A stretch of 64,000 bases of DNA from CAYNVS01 sp964400725 (lineage in GTDB: Bacteria; Myxococcota_A; SURF-8; CAYNVS01): the NCBI GenBank assembly GCA_964400725.1, contig CAYNVS010000014.1, forward strand, positions 9,146 to 73,145. Direction: 5' to 3'. Under the pieces are notes generated by a model, which ran no database searches, was not told where the DNA came from, and saw only the letters and a list, made by a program, of their open reading frames with translations. This document shows, one piece after another, positions 44,411 through 54,196 of this stretch. Positions within the stretch are counted from its first letter, which is position 1. Every line of letters starts with the position of its first letter. Both the position numbers and the translations under genes were made by a program.

Positions 44411-45385
44411 TTACATGCAGTGTCCCATAATGCAGGCGCCGGAGCAGCATTCCGACACGCCTTCGATGCAGGGCGAGGTCGGCGGCAGGCAGGCGGCCTG
44501 AACCGGCGGAGGACCTTCGCGGTCGGAGTCGCCGGTCTGCGTCTTTTCGCAGACGTAGCAGGTGTCGGCGGCGCAGCGATAACCGCTCTGGCAGACCGGG
44601 CAATTGAGCTGTACGCAGGAGCCGCCGGAGCAGGCGTAATTCTGCGGGCACGGAGGCGAGCACGGAGCGTCGCAGTACCAAGAGGTGGTATTGTAGTTGC
44701 AAGCCTGACCCGACGCGCACGGCGTAGCGCAGCACTCGCAGTGGCCGGTTACGCTGTTGCATTTGCCTTCGCCGGTGGCGCAGGAGCCGCTGGTGCACTT
44801 GTCTATGCAGGTGCGGCTTGGGCCGCAGATTTTGCCGGCCGGGCACTCGGAGTCGGATTTGCAGGACGACGGAGCTTCTTCGGGTTCGGGATCCGGGTCG
44901 CTTGTTTCTACGATAGTCTCTTCCGTTTCGACGAGGTCTTCGTCGCCGGGAAGAGCTTCCTCGTCGCCGTCGACGTCGCCGCAAACCGGGTTGGCGCAAG
45001 GAGAAGGATCGCCGATGCAGGAGCCGTCTTTGCAAGTTTGGCAGGGCGTTTTGCAGTCGGAGTTTTTAAAGCAGGCTTTGCTGTTGTTTAGGCATTTGCC
45101 GCATTCGCAGTATTTGGCTTCGCCGCATTCGGCGTGAGTGGTGCAGGCGCCGTTTTCGCTAGCTTCCTGTTCCGCGGGGTCGCCGTCAACGATGGCGACG
45201 CATTTGCCGACCGTCGTAATGGGATCAATCTGGCAGACCGGCAACGAGGTGGGGCAGTCTCTCTCGGTAGTGCAAATAATTTCCTTGCCGCCCTTGGCGC
45301 CGGACGAGCTGCACGCGGCGACAGAAACGGCCAATAACGCCGCCAATGCGGCCAACAACGCTAACGTCAAATTGCGATTCGTCAT
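44411..45385 (-). CDS. cysteine-rich lipoprotein
   Basis: 324 residues from ATG 45385 with AGAGG upstream (minus strand). Signal peptide with lipobox 'VAAC' (Cys25). More than 40 cysteines follow in dickkopf/EB-like modules ('CKSDSECPAGKICGPSRTC', 'CQSGYRCAADTC'), split by an acidic Asp/Glu-rich linker (about 140-170) that lacks cysteine. Such modules are common in myxobacterial surface lipoproteins and are disulfide-knotted outside the cytoplasm. The function, perhaps adhesion, is unknown. The same Cys pattern is seen in the nucleotidase and the TPR lipoprotein in this window. Confidence 0.75.
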   Translation of the reverse strand: MTNRNLTLALLAALAALLAVSVAACSSSGAKGGKEIICTTERDCPTSLPVCQIDPITTVGKCVAIVDGDPAEQEASENGACTTHAECGEAKYCECGKCLNNSKACFKNSDCKTPCQTCKDGSCIGDPSPCANPVCGDVDGDEEALPGDEDLVETEETIVETSDPDPEPEEAPSSCKSDSECPAGKICGPSRTCIDKCTSGSCATGEGKCNSVTGHCECCATPCASGQACNYNTTSWYCDAPCSPPCPQNYACSGGSCVQLNCPVCQSGYRCAADTCYVCEKTQTGDSDREGPPPVQAACLPPTSPCIEGVSECCSGACIMGHCM

Positions 45386-45465
45386 GGTAAATACCTCTTA
45401 TTGCATCCTCAAAGTAATGACGAAAACTGCTTTGAAATAGAAACAACCTTTCTATATCAAATTAA

Positions 45466-45494
45466 ATTTTAACGGAATATTCAATGCGTGTCAA
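45466..45494 (-). promoter_or_regulatory. promoter of the Cys-rich lipoprotein gene
   Basis: Minus-strand TTGACA (45494-45489), 17-nt spacer, TAAAAT (45471-45466). A near-consensus sigma70 promoter about 80 nt before ATG 45385. Confidence 0.75.
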
Positions 45495-45662
45495 ATTTTT
45501 ATTATTGCCGTCAAATTAAAAACGCCCATTAATTCACTATTATATATGTAATAAGCCCAAAATGAAACGACGAAAAATCTATTAGTATTTTTTATCGCTT
45601 TTTATTCCATTTGGCCTCGAAGGTTTCAAAGAATAATAATTCGTCCCCTCGCTATTATAATA

Positions 45663-45691
45663 TTGACCCCCGATAACTATACTGATAAATA
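45663..45691 (+). promoter_or_regulatory. promoter of the SpdSyn-like / GT-C-MBOAT operon
   Basis: TTGACC (45663-45668), 17-nt spacer, TAAATA (45686-45691). Start would fall near 45698, 21 nt before ATG 45719. The intervening part of the spacer (45500-45660) is very AT-rich and holds nothing else that I recognise. Confidence 0.65.
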
Positions 45692-45718
45692 AATCAAATT
45701 GCTTGAAGGAGGGTTTCG

Positions 45719-48175
45719 ATGAAATTTGTCGGCATTTTACTGATTTCCATCGCCGCGCTCGTGTTGGAAGTTCTTCAAATGAGAATTTACTCCCTAGCGA
45801 TCTGGCACCACTTGGCGTACATGGTAATCACGGTCGCGCTGCTGGGCTTCTCGGCCGCAGGCAGCGCGCTCGTCGCGTTTCCAAGCCTCGCCCCTTCGAT
45901 TGGACTTTACAAGCGCCTGTCTGTTTACGCGGCGCTCTTTTCCGTTTCGGTCATACTCGCGTTCATTATTACCGGGCGTCTGCCGCTGGACACCTTCCAG
46001 CTTCTTCCGCCGCCCAACGAGGCGTCGGCTCCCGTTCCCATCGGGCACAATAAAATAATTCACCTGTTTTACGTTTTCATTTACTACTTGTCTCTGTTGC
46101 CGCCGTATTTTTTTGCCGGATTGATTATTTCTTCGGTTTTCATAGCCGAGCGGGCCGGCGTCTCAAAAATTTATTTTTATAACCTTCTAGGCAGCGCTCT
46201 GGGAAGTTTCGGAGTCGTGGCGTTGATAGCGCCGGTAACCGGCGAGGGGCTGATTATCGTGGTGGCCGCGCTTGGGTTAATGGCCTCGCTTGCGTTCATA
46301 CTCGCGGAGACCGAACTGCCCAAAAGCAAAATGATTATTACGGCCTTCGCGCTGCTTGCGGCGGTCTGCGTTCTTTTTCCGATACGCGACCATGTTTTCG
46401 TCATAAAAGTGGCGGAAACGAAGGCGCTGGGCATGTTTGAGAAGTTCAATCCGACGCTTAAACACGAATACAAGAAGTGGGATCCGATTGCGCGTATCGA
46501 CGTGGTGGGCTACGACAACAAGAGTTTTGACAACCAGTTCTTCCGCGAATCCCCGTCAAAGGTTATAACCATCGACGGCGACGCGTTTACTTTTCTTTTC
46601 AGCTTTCCTAAACCGTGGCCCGAGTACGAGCCGCTGAGCCGCACGATGTACTCGTCGGCGTATTTTCTAAAACCTGAACCTGAAAAAGTTCTCATCGTCG
46701 GGCTGGGCGGCGGCATCGACGTCGCCACCGCGCTTCATCACAAAGCGAAAGACATAACGGCGGTTGAAATCAACGCCGCGATGATAGACGCCACCGGCAG
46801 GGCTTTTGCTGAATGGGACCATAATCTTTATCAACAGCCGCAGGTCAAAATCGTGCACAGCGAGGGGCGCAGTTTTCTAAAGCGCGACAAAGGCAAATAC
46901 GACGTAATTCAGATGAGCGGCGTAGATACGTGGAGCGGCGTGGCGAGCGGAGCTTACGTTTTAAGCGAGAACTACCTTTACACGGTAGAAGCGATGCGCG
47001 AATACCTGTCGCGTCTTAACGACGACGGCGTGCTTTGCATAATCCGCTGGCTATTCTTCCCTCCGCGGGAAACGCTGCGTTTGGCGAGCGTCGCGGCGGA
47101 AGCTCTTAAGACTTTCGGCGTCAATGAGCCCGATAAGCACATCGCGGTGATAACTCACCATATGTTCGGCGCGATGCTCATTAAGCTGAACCCCTTTACG
47201 CCCAAGGACGTCGAGGCTGTGATTAAGGCGCAGGGGCCTACGTTCGACGGAAGCCATTTAGGCGCTCTTGTCGTCCCGACGATACCCGGCAACACGCCTT
47301 TCCACGAAATGCTCGCGCTTTACTCCAAAGGCGACAAGCCGGCGCTTGAAAAATATTTCGAGGATTACCGCTTCAATATAACCCCGGTGTTCGACGACAA
47401 GCCGTTCTTCTTCAGCTATTACAAATGGCGAGACTTCTTCGGCAAGCAGCTGGGCGCGGGCGGCAGCGTGGAGGCGATGTTTCCCGTCGGTTTATGGGTG
47501 CTGCTTCTTTCGCTCGTTCAAGCGGCGATATTCTCGGTTATTCTTATCCTTCTGCCTGTTTACATCCGGAAAAAGCGAGAGGTTTTCCCGTCGGAATTCA
47601 AAATGCCTTTCCAGACGCCGGTTATTTTCTACTTCGCATGCCTCGGAATCGGCTATATGACGATTGAAATTGCGCTTATGCAGAAGCTCGTGCTGTATCT
47701 GGGGCATCCGTCTTATTCCATAGCCGTAACGCTGGCGACGTTGCTGCTGTTCAGCGGGCTTGGCAGTTTGTTCATCGGCGGAATAAAGGCTTCGCTGCGC
47801 ACTCTTTCGCTCGTACTGCCCGTTCTTGCGGTCGTGGGAATCGCGGATTTGGCGTTTATTCTGCCAAAAATCGCGGCGAACACGCTGGGCGCTCCTTTCG
47901 CGATAAGAACTATTATCGCCGTCAGCGTAATTGCGCCTATCGCGTTTTTAATGGGAATGCCTTTTCCGCTGGCGATGCGCATGCTCGGGTACAACTCGAT
48001 GATAGCGGAAAAACTGATACCCTGGGCGTTTGCGGCAAACGGCGCGATGTCGGTCGTCGCGTCCATCGGAGCGATAGCGCTGGCGATGGCGCTTGGCTTC
48101 AACGCGGTTCTGCTTATCGGCTTCGGTTTCTACGCGCTGGCTTACGGCTGCGTGTGGTGGTGGAGAAAGAGCTGA
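45719..48175 (+). CDS. multi-TM spermidine-synthase-like protein 1
   Basis: 818 residues with GAAGGAGG ribosome-binding site at 45704-45711. About six or seven N-terminal transmembrane helices (1-240), a cytoplasmic Rossmann domain (about 320-500; 'VLIVGLGGGIDVATALHH', 'ITAVEINAAMID', 'YDVIQMSGVDTWSG') and about six C-terminal helices (580-818). The SAM/dcSAM fold of spermidine synthases is clear. But the catalytic GGGDG is GGGID here, and the usual 'DVIIxDxxDP' is 'DVIQMSGVDTW', so true aminopropyl transfer is doubtful. Membrane-embedded spermidine-synthase-like proteins are widespread and uncharacterised. Paralogous to the gene at 51770, with the GT-C/MBOAT gene between. Confidence 0.85.
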   Translation: MKFVGILLISIAALVLEVLQMRIYSLAIWHHLAYMVITVALLGFSAAGSALVAFPSLAPSIGLYKRLSVYAALFSVSVILAFIITGRLPLDTFQLLPPPNEASAPVPIGHNKIIHLFYVFIYYLSLLPPYFFAGLIISSVFIAERAGVSKIYFYNLLGSALGSFGVVALIAPVTGEGLIIVVAALGLMASLAFILAETELPKSKMIITAFALLAAVCVLFPIRDHVFVIKVAETKALGMFEKFNPTLKHEYKKWDPIARIDVVGYDNKSFDNQFFRESPSKVITIDGDAFTFLFSFPKPWPEYEPLSRTMYSSAYFLKPEPEKVLIVGLGGGIDVATALHHKAKDITAVEINAAMIDATGRAFAEWDHNLYQQPQVKIVHSEGRSFLKRDKGKYDVIQMSGVDTWSGVASGAYVLSENYLYTVEAMREYLSRLNDDGVLCIIRWLFFPPRETLRLASVAAEALKTFGVNEPDKHIAVITHHMFGAMLIKLNPFTPKDVEAVIKAQGPTFDGSHLGALVVPTIPGNTPFHEMLALYSKGDKPALEKYFEDYRFNITPVFDDKPFFFSYYKWRDFFGKQLGAGGSVEAMFPVGLWVLLLSLVQAAIFSVILILLPVYIRKKREVFPSEFKMPFQTPVIFYFACLGIGYMTIEIALMQKLVLYLGHPSYSIAVTLATLLLFSGLGSLFIGGIKASLRTLSLVLPVLAVVGIADLAFILPKIAANTLGAPFAIRTIIAVSVIAPIAFLMGMPFPLAMRMLGYNSMIAEKLIPWAFAANGAMSVVASIGAIALAMALGFNAVLLIGFGFYALAYGCVWWWRKS

Positions 48176-48217
48176 TTACTTTGCGCCTGCAAAACGCGCT
48201 TCTTTGAGTCGATAAAA

Positions 48218-51200
48218 ATGTTTAGAAATCCCGACGAAACGTGGAAAAGGGCATTGGGAGCCGCTTTCTTCATCGCGGCGTCCTACTTTACCTTGAACGG
48301 CGCCTTCTCGGCGTTCGCCATGTATCACCCGTTCCCTTCATTCTTTATGGCGTTCGGGCTGGGCCTCTTCGTTTTCGGAGACAGGTTCCTTCCGCTCGCC
48401 CATAAAGTATTTTTCCGCTCCGGCGGCAAATGGTTTTGGACTATTTTATTCTTTATTTTAGGGACGGGCGCCTCGGCGTACTTCGCCTACTACTTCCTCG
48501 AAGCGGTTCCGCACACGCTTGACGGAACCGTTTATCACATGCAGTCGAAGATATTCGCGTCTGGGCATCTTCAGCTTAAAAGCATGAAGATGCCAGAGTT
48601 CTTCGAATACGTCTTTATGATAAACGACGGACGTTACTTCGCGCTCTTTCAGCCGCTTTGGCCTGCGGTAATGGCGATTGGCACAATTTTTGGCGCGCCG
48701 TGGTTCGTAAACCCCGTTCTCGCCGGTTTCGCGCTTTCGTTTACCTACCTGCTGGGGCGCCGGACGCTGGGCGAAACGGTCGCCAGACTTGGAACCGCGT
48801 TCCTGCTTGTCAGCCCGCTGTTTCTCGGCATTTCCGCGACGATGCTCAATCATCCGCTTTGCATGCTGCTTACGGTTATGGCGTTTTTCTGCGTCGTCAA
48901 GGCGCACCAAGACCGCAAAGGATGGCCTGCCGTCATAGCGGGAGCGCTTATGGGGCTGCTGTTCGTTACGCGCACGCTCGACGCCCTGGTTACGGCTCCG
49001 CTCGTATTGGGCTTCGTCGTAATGTCGGTCGGTCGAAACCGCTACGGACGTTTGCACGCGGTTTGGGCGCTCTTAGCCGCGGTTTCATTGGGCTCGCTGC
49101 AATTCCTTTACAACTATCTTCAGACCGGCGGCTGGTTCTACTTCCCTCAGGACGACTACTTCAACATGTCGGAACCGATTAAAAACTGCCACAGGCTCGG
49201 CTTCGGCAAAGGCGTCGGCTGTCCGGTCATTCATCCGCTCGATTATTTCCCCAACGGTTTTACGCCGTCGGACGCCGTTTACGTAACTCACCGGCGTCTT
49301 TCCACCTTCGTCGGCACGACGAGCGGCTACATGGGCTTTTTCCTGCTTATATACGCGGGGCTTGGCTTTTTGAGAAAACGCTCGGCTTACCGTTACTTTT
49401 TCTTCGCTCAATTCCTCGCTCTCGTCGTCGGTTACTTTTTCTTCTACTTTCACGGCGTCTGGGGGCGTTATTACTACTCGGCGATTCCGTTCCTTACGCT
49501 GCTAATGGCCGACTCGGTCGTCGGTTTCTACGGCGCCGCTCAACGTTTCGGCGATGAGAAAATACCCAAACTCAAATCGCTGCTGTCGGCGGTTCCGGCA
49601 GCGGTTGGATTATGCGTAATCCTTTTCCTTTCTTTGGTTTTCGTCCCGATATTCACCAAGGAGCTGTCGTATCACTTCTACGGCGTTTCGTCCGAGTTGG
49701 AGCGGCAGGTCAAGGCGCAGAAACTTCAAAACGCGATAGTATTTTTGCATCCGCAGTTTTACGGCAACGGCTATCACATGCAGACGACCGACCCTGAAAG
49801 CTCCGACGTAATGTATGTAATGGATTTGGGGCCTCACAACCAGAACATCGTCAACATGTACCCAGACCGCAAGCCGTACATTTTCCGGATGCCGCATTGG
49901 AGGCTTGAGCCTTTCGACATTAAGCCGAACTACGACAAATTTACGATTCTTCCGGCCGCTAAACCTCCGCGGGTGGCCACCGGCGGCGAATACGCCAGCC
50001 GGATATGGTTGAACAATTTCCCGCGCAACGGCCATGACCCCAACCCGCTTGATCCGCCGGAATACGCGCTGACGCTCTTTGGAACGGGCGTAGGCAATTA
50101 CATGGAGTTCCGTAATTATGTATTTAAAAGCGGAATGTACGACGTTACGATGCGGTATTCGGTCAACGAGCTTTCGTGCGACTTCCGCATGATTATCGAC
50201 GGCAAACCCGCGGGCGGCCTCATTAAAGGCTATTCCAAAGAGCCTTATACGCGCTCCGTCCGTCTTGAGCCTTCAATACCGCTGCCCAAAGGGGAAATTC
50301 TATTTCGCGCCGATATTGTCGGCAAGGACGAACAGTCCAAAGGATGCCTCGTAACTCTGCTGAGCTTCGAGCTTGAAAGAGCTGGAGACCTGCCGCCCGG
50401 CGCGCCAGAAGAAGCCGCGCCTCTTCCTCCGCTGACCAAAGCGATTCACAAGCATGCCAACGATTCCAGCGCCGACGCGATGAGCGGAGACATGGTCTAT
50501 TACTATTACAAATACAAGGCGCATTATCAGCCTCATTTCTTATTGTGGCTGCTGCTGGCGATTCCCATAATCTACGTCGTCCGCGTTCGGGGAACGGCGA
50601 GGCAGGCGCTCGTTCTCGCGCTTTCTATTCTTTTCTTGATGGTTTTATGGGGCGCCGTTTACGGTCTCGTATTGTGCATGGTTCCGGTCGCCGCCTATTG
50701 GGCGGGCGGCAGGCTGTACCAAATAAAAAATGCGGCAAAGCGAAAACTTTGGCTCGCCGCGGCGATTATTGCGCTGCTGGCGACGTACGCCGCGCTGCTC
50801 ATTAACGAGCAGCCGGTTTTGCACGAAAACCGCTTCCGCTTTTTCGTCATACCGTTTTTGCACATCGCGGGAGTCGCCTACATGGTTCCCAAACTGGTTC
50901 ACTACCTAGTAGAGCGCTCCAAGGGAACTATAAAAGACTACGATATTCTTACGACGCTCGTTTATTTCCTCTACTTCCCGACGCTCCGCCTCGGCCCGGT
51001 GGAGCGCTACCCGCAGTTCCGCGAATCGCTAATCGAAGGCTGCAATCTGCGCAAATACAACCGCGACGACATAATTTACGGCTTCTACCGAATAGGACTT
51101 GGCGTCGTTAAAAGCGCGCTGTTCCTCGGCTTCTTCGAGCAGTTTACCGGCACTTACTTTTACGAGTGGCAGCACAAGCATTGGCTATATCTATACTTGG

Positions 51201-51769
51201 GGCTTTACGCCGCGGTTTTCTCAGTTTATCTCGACTTCGGAGGCTACGCGGACTTCAGCATCGGGCTTTCGCGTTTAATAGGCGTACGGCTTTCCGAGAA
51301 CTTTGTGCGGCCGTTCTCAAGCCCAAATCTGGGCGAATGGTGGCGCCGCTGGCACATGACGCTCGCAACAAGGCTTCGCGAGTATATTTACATACCGCTG
51401 GGCGGCTCTAAAAGCGGCAACGTTTATTTCAATTACATTGCGACGTTCGCAGCCGTCGGCCTGTGGCACCATATATCGTGGCACTTCCTTGTTTGGGGGC
51501 TCGCGCAGGGACTAGGCCTTTGTTTCCTGCGGCTTTGGAAAATTCATTGGCTTCTCGTCCGCTATAAACCGGAAAGACATCCTAAGTTATACGCGCCGTT
51601 CAAAGTTTTGCAGTCGGTCGGCGACGCGTTCCCGACCGCGCGCCTCGTTCTGGCGGTTTTCATAACCAATACGTTCTTTGCGTTCACGGCCGTTTACTTC
51701 GGCGGAGACGTGATAGAGGCGACTAAGGTGCTGATTAAAATCGTAACCTTAGGGAGTTACAACGGATAA
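48218..51769 (+). CDS. GT-C glycosyltransferase / MBOAT acyltransferase fusion
   Basis: 1183 residues. The first part (about 1-480) is a GT-C multi-TM glycosyltransferase of the PMT_2/ArnT type: the long first periplasmic loop holds the acidic catalytic position in 'PHTLDGTVYHMQSKIFASG', then 'VMAIGTIFGAPWFVNPVLAG' and further helices. A soluble beta-rich segment (about 500-740) includes a carbohydrate-binding-like sandwich ('YMEFRNYVFKSGMYDVTMRY'). The second part (about 765-1183) is MBOAT of the AlgI/DltB class: 'PNLGEWWRRWHMTLATRLRE' and the His motif 'GLWHHISWHFLVWGLAQG'. It may glycosylate a lipid or polymer and O-acylate it. A GT-C/MBOAT single chain is unusual. 42-nt spacing to the upstream gene; the next gene starts immediately. 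Confidence 0.85.
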   Translation: MFRNPDETWKRALGAAFFIAASYFTLNGAFSAFAMYHPFPSFFMAFGLGLFVFGDRFLPLAHKVFFRSGGKWFWTILFFILGTGASAYFAYYFLEAVPHTLDGTVYHMQSKIFASGHLQLKSMKMPEFFEYVFMINDGRYFALFQPLWPAVMAIGTIFGAPWFVNPVLAGFALSFTYLLGRRTLGETVARLGTAFLLVSPLFLGISATMLNHPLCMLLTVMAFFCVVKAHQDRKGWPAVIAGALMGLLFVTRTLDALVTAPLVLGFVVMSVGRNRYGRLHAVWALLAAVSLGSLQFLYNYLQTGGWFYFPQDDYFNMSEPIKNCHRLGFGKGVGCPVIHPLDYFPNGFTPSDAVYVTHRRLSTFVGTTSGYMGFFLLIYAGLGFLRKRSAYRYFFFAQFLALVVGYFFFYFHGVWGRYYYSAIPFLTLLMADSVVGFYGAAQRFGDEKIPKLKSLLSAVPAAVGLCVILFLSLVFVPIFTKELSYHFYGVSSELERQVKAQKLQNAIVFLHPQFYGNGYHMQTTDPESSDVMYVMDLGPHNQNIVNMYPDRKPYIFRMPHWRLEPFDIKPNYDKFTILPAAKPPRVATGGEYASRIWLNNFPRNGHDPNPLDPPEYALTLFGTGVGNYMEFRNYVFKSGMYDVTMRYSVNELSCDFRMIIDGKPAGGLIKGYSKEPYTRSVRLEPSIPLPKGEILFRADIVGKDEQSKGCLVTLLSFELERAGDLPPGAPEEAAPLPPLTKAIHKHANDSSADAMSGDMVYYYYKYKAHYQPHFLLWLLLAIPIIYVVRVRGTARQALVLALSILFLMVLWGAVYGLVLCMVPVAAYWAGGRLYQIKNAAKRKLWLAAAIIALLATYAALLINEQPVLHENRFRFFVIPFLHIAGVAYMVPKLVHYLVERSKGTIKDYDILTTLVYFLYFPTLRLGPVERYPQFRESLIEGCNLRKYNRDDIIYGFYRIGLGVVKSALFLGFFEQFTGTYFYEWQHKHWLYLYLGLYAAVFSVYLDFGGYADFSIGLSRLIGVRLSENFVRPFSSPNLGEWWRRWHMTLATRLREYIYIPLGGSKSGNVYFNYIATFAAVGLWHHISWHFLVWGLAQGLGLCFLRLWKIHWLLVRYKPERHPKLYAPFKVLQSVGDAFPTARLVLAVFITNTFFAFTAVYFGGDVIEATKVLIKIVTLGSYNG

Positions 51770-54196
51770 ATGAGCTCGCGCAATTTGGCCGCTTTGTTTC
51801 TTGCGGGGGCGAGCGCGCTGGCTCTTGAGGTCTCGCTTACGCGATGCTTCAGCGTAATGTATTTCTATCATTACGCGTTTCTTATAATAGCCGTTGCGGT
51901 CGCAGGAATGGGCGCGGGCGCGGTTTGCGCCGGAATGCGCGTTCCAGAAGTATTATTCCCTAAAGGCCGCGACAAAACGGCTCTTTTATGGTTTCTTTCC
52001 GCCGTTACGACGCCCGCCGCGCTGTGGCTCGTCGTTTCGTTTTGGTTCATGCCCGCCAAGATAGGATTAGACGCGGCTCACACAATACGTTTTATTCTTA
52101 CGCCCATATTTCTGGCGCCTCCGTTCTTTTTTATGGGAATGGGCGTGGCGTCGTCATTCGTCAACTCGCTTTCCAAGAGCCCCCTTATTTACGGCGCAAA
52201 CCTTGCGGGAAGCGGGGCTGGAGCCTTTGCGGCGTATTACATACTAAACGCTATGCAGTGCAACTCCGCGGTAATTTTCTGCGCCTCGTTCATGGCCGCG
52301 GCCGCGCTGCTTTGGAAGCCGCAGGGGCAAAGCGAAACCGAATCCAAAGGCGCGTTTTACAAAAAAGCCGCGGAAAAAACGCTTTACGCCGCCGCGATCG
52401 CCGCAGCGGCCTTATATCCTTTATCATCCTCGGTGGACGACGTTTTCGAGCTCGTTCCCGCAAGCGGCAAAATGCTTGCCTATATTCCTAAAGACGACAT
52501 AATAGCGACAAGTTACGACGCGCACAGCAGGGTGGATATTTTCTACCAACCTCTCTTCGACGCGCAGCGCATGGGGCTGTGGGGGTTATCCGACAACTGC
52601 ATGAACGCGGACATTCCGCCCCGCAAAGGCATTACCATCGACGGCTGGGCTTACACCAGCACGTTCTCTCCTAATAAAGACGGCTCTCTTCCGGGGTTTA
52701 TTCCGTGCCTGCCTTCCACCCTCGCCTACCAAGCGCTGCAAATGCAGCCCGACGACTCGCTTATAATAGGTTCGGGCGGCGGTCTGGATGTTTACGCCGC
52801 TCTGTTTTACAAAACCAAGCGCATTACCGCCGTGGAAATTAATCCGGTTATAAACCGTCTTTTAAAGGAAGAAAGGCCGGAGCTGGCGGGCGGATTGTTC
52901 AACCGGCCTGAAGTCAATCTCGTAACCGAGGAAGGACGCTCCTACGTCGAAAGCTCGAAGGAGAAATACGACTTCATACAGCTTTCGGGCGTTGACACCT
53001 ACGCGGCGACGGCCAGCGGCGCGATGGCGCTGTGCGAGAACTATCTTTACACCACCGAGGCGATGGTTTCGTATTTCAACAAGCTCAAGCCGGGCGGCTC
53101 CGTGGCGTTGACGCGATGGTTCCTGCCGGATTTGGACGGCAGACCGCGGGACGAGTTCAAGCTGCTCACTCTCGCCCGCGACGGCTTGGAGGCTTACGGC
53201 GTTAAGAATCCCGGCGACAACATTTTATACGCCCGCGCCGGACTTTTCACCAGCATGATAGTCTCTCCGGAGCCGTTTCCCGAAGCGGTAAAACAAAGGT
53301 TTTACGAACTCTGCGAGCGCTACGCGTACGAGCCGCTGTTTCCGCGTCCCGCGCCGTGGCCGCCCAACGGTTTCACCGTTTTTATGAACATTCCCGAAGG
53401 TTCGTGGAAGAAATGGCTCGACGCCTATCCCTACAACGTCGCGCCTCCGTCGGACGATCGGCCGTTCCTGTTTGAGCTGCGCAAGCCTTTCGATTTCAGC
53501 TTTAAAGAAGCTCACGTTACTCCGCTTGGCGGCCTCGACGGACAAAGCGCGGTCGCGCTGCTGCTTCTGTTTTCGCTCGTCTTCGCCTCCGCGGTTCTTT
53601 ACTGGTCAGTAAAACGCCTCAAACCGTCGTCAGTCGCGGCGGCGAAGGGCGCGAGAGGCTTCGCTCTAGCGGGCGCGCTTATAGGCGCCGCCTTTATGAC
53701 GGCGGAAATCGCCTTGATTCAAAGCGTTACTCTGCTCGCCGGCAGGCCGGTATTTTCGCTGGTCGTCGTTATGACGAGCGTTCTGTTCGGCGCGGGCGCG
53801 GGCGGGCTTTTAAGCGGCAAGTTCAACGGCAAAAAGTTGTGGGCGGCTCCGGCCGTTGCGGCGGCGGCGGCTTTGATATACTCTTTCGGGCTTCCGGTCG
53901 TCGTGCGCGCCTGCCTCGGCGGCGCGCTGTACGAGAGGTTGATTGCCTCCGCGGTTTTATCTTTCGTTCTGGGCGCGGCGCTCGGTCTTCCATTCCCCGC
54001 GACGCTTGCGCGGCTTTCCGGCGACGAGCGCGCGGGCGCAAGCGTTTACGCGGCCAACTCGGCGTTCGCAACATTCGGGTCGTCTTTGGCGGTCTTCGTC
54101 TCAATCGGCTTCGGCTTCAGTTCCGCTTTTATTGTATCGTTTGTTTTTTACGCGGCGGCTGCGGCTATCGCATTCCGTCTTGCAAAAAGCGCCTGA
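51770..54196 (+). CDS. multi-TM spermidine-synthase-like protein 2
   Basis: 808 residues, beginning right after the preceding TAA. The architecture equals that of 45719: N-terminal helices (1-215), Rossmann domain (about 325-500; 'SLIIGSGGGLDVYAALFY', 'ITAVEINPVINR', 'YDFIQLSGVDTYAATASGAM') and C-terminal helices (about 590-805). The GGGDG motif is GGGLD and the catalytic region is 'QLSGVDTY', changed in the same way as in protein 1. The two share the 'SGVDT..A.ASGA..L.ENYLYT' block, so they are paralogues. Last gene of the operon; a perfect 16-nt palindrome at 54189-54204 overlaps its stop. Confidence 0.85.
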   Translation: MSSRNLAALFLAGASALALEVSLTRCFSVMYFYHYAFLIIAVAVAGMGAGAVCAGMRVPEVLFPKGRDKTALLWFLSAVTTPAALWLVVSFWFMPAKIGLDAAHTIRFILTPIFLAPPFFFMGMGVASSFVNSLSKSPLIYGANLAGSGAGAFAAYYILNAMQCNSAVIFCASFMAAAALLWKPQGQSETESKGAFYKKAAEKTLYAAAIAAAALYPLSSSVDDVFELVPASGKMLAYIPKDDIIATSYDAHSRVDIFYQPLFDAQRMGLWGLSDNCMNADIPPRKGITIDGWAYTSTFSPNKDGSLPGFIPCLPSTLAYQALQMQPDDSLIIGSGGGLDVYAALFYKTKRITAVEINPVINRLLKEERPELAGGLFNRPEVNLVTEEGRSYVESSKEKYDFIQLSGVDTYAATASGAMALCENYLYTTEAMVSYFNKLKPGGSVALTRWFLPDLDGRPRDEFKLLTLARDGLEAYGVKNPGDNILYARAGLFTSMIVSPEPFPEAVKQRFYELCERYAYEPLFPRPAPWPPNGFTVFMNIPEGSWKKWLDAYPYNVAPPSDDRPFLFELRKPFDFSFKEAHVTPLGGLDGQSAVALLLLFSLVFASAVLYWSVKRLKPSSVAAAKGARGFALAGALIGAAFMTAEIALIQSVTLLAGRPVFSLVVVMTSVLFGAGAGGLLSGKFNGKKLWAAPAVAAAAALIYSFGLPVVVRACLGGALYERLIASAVLSFVLGAALGLPFPATLARLSGDERAGASVYAANSAFATFGSSLAVFVSIGFGFSSAFIVSFVFYAAAAAIAFRLAKSA

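Noticed and set aside
44258..45091. 277-residue Ala/Gly/Arg-rich plus-strand frame
   Set aside because: It is the antisense shadow of the Cys-rich lipoprotein, with no ribosome-binding site and no domain; its start lies before that gene's terminator.
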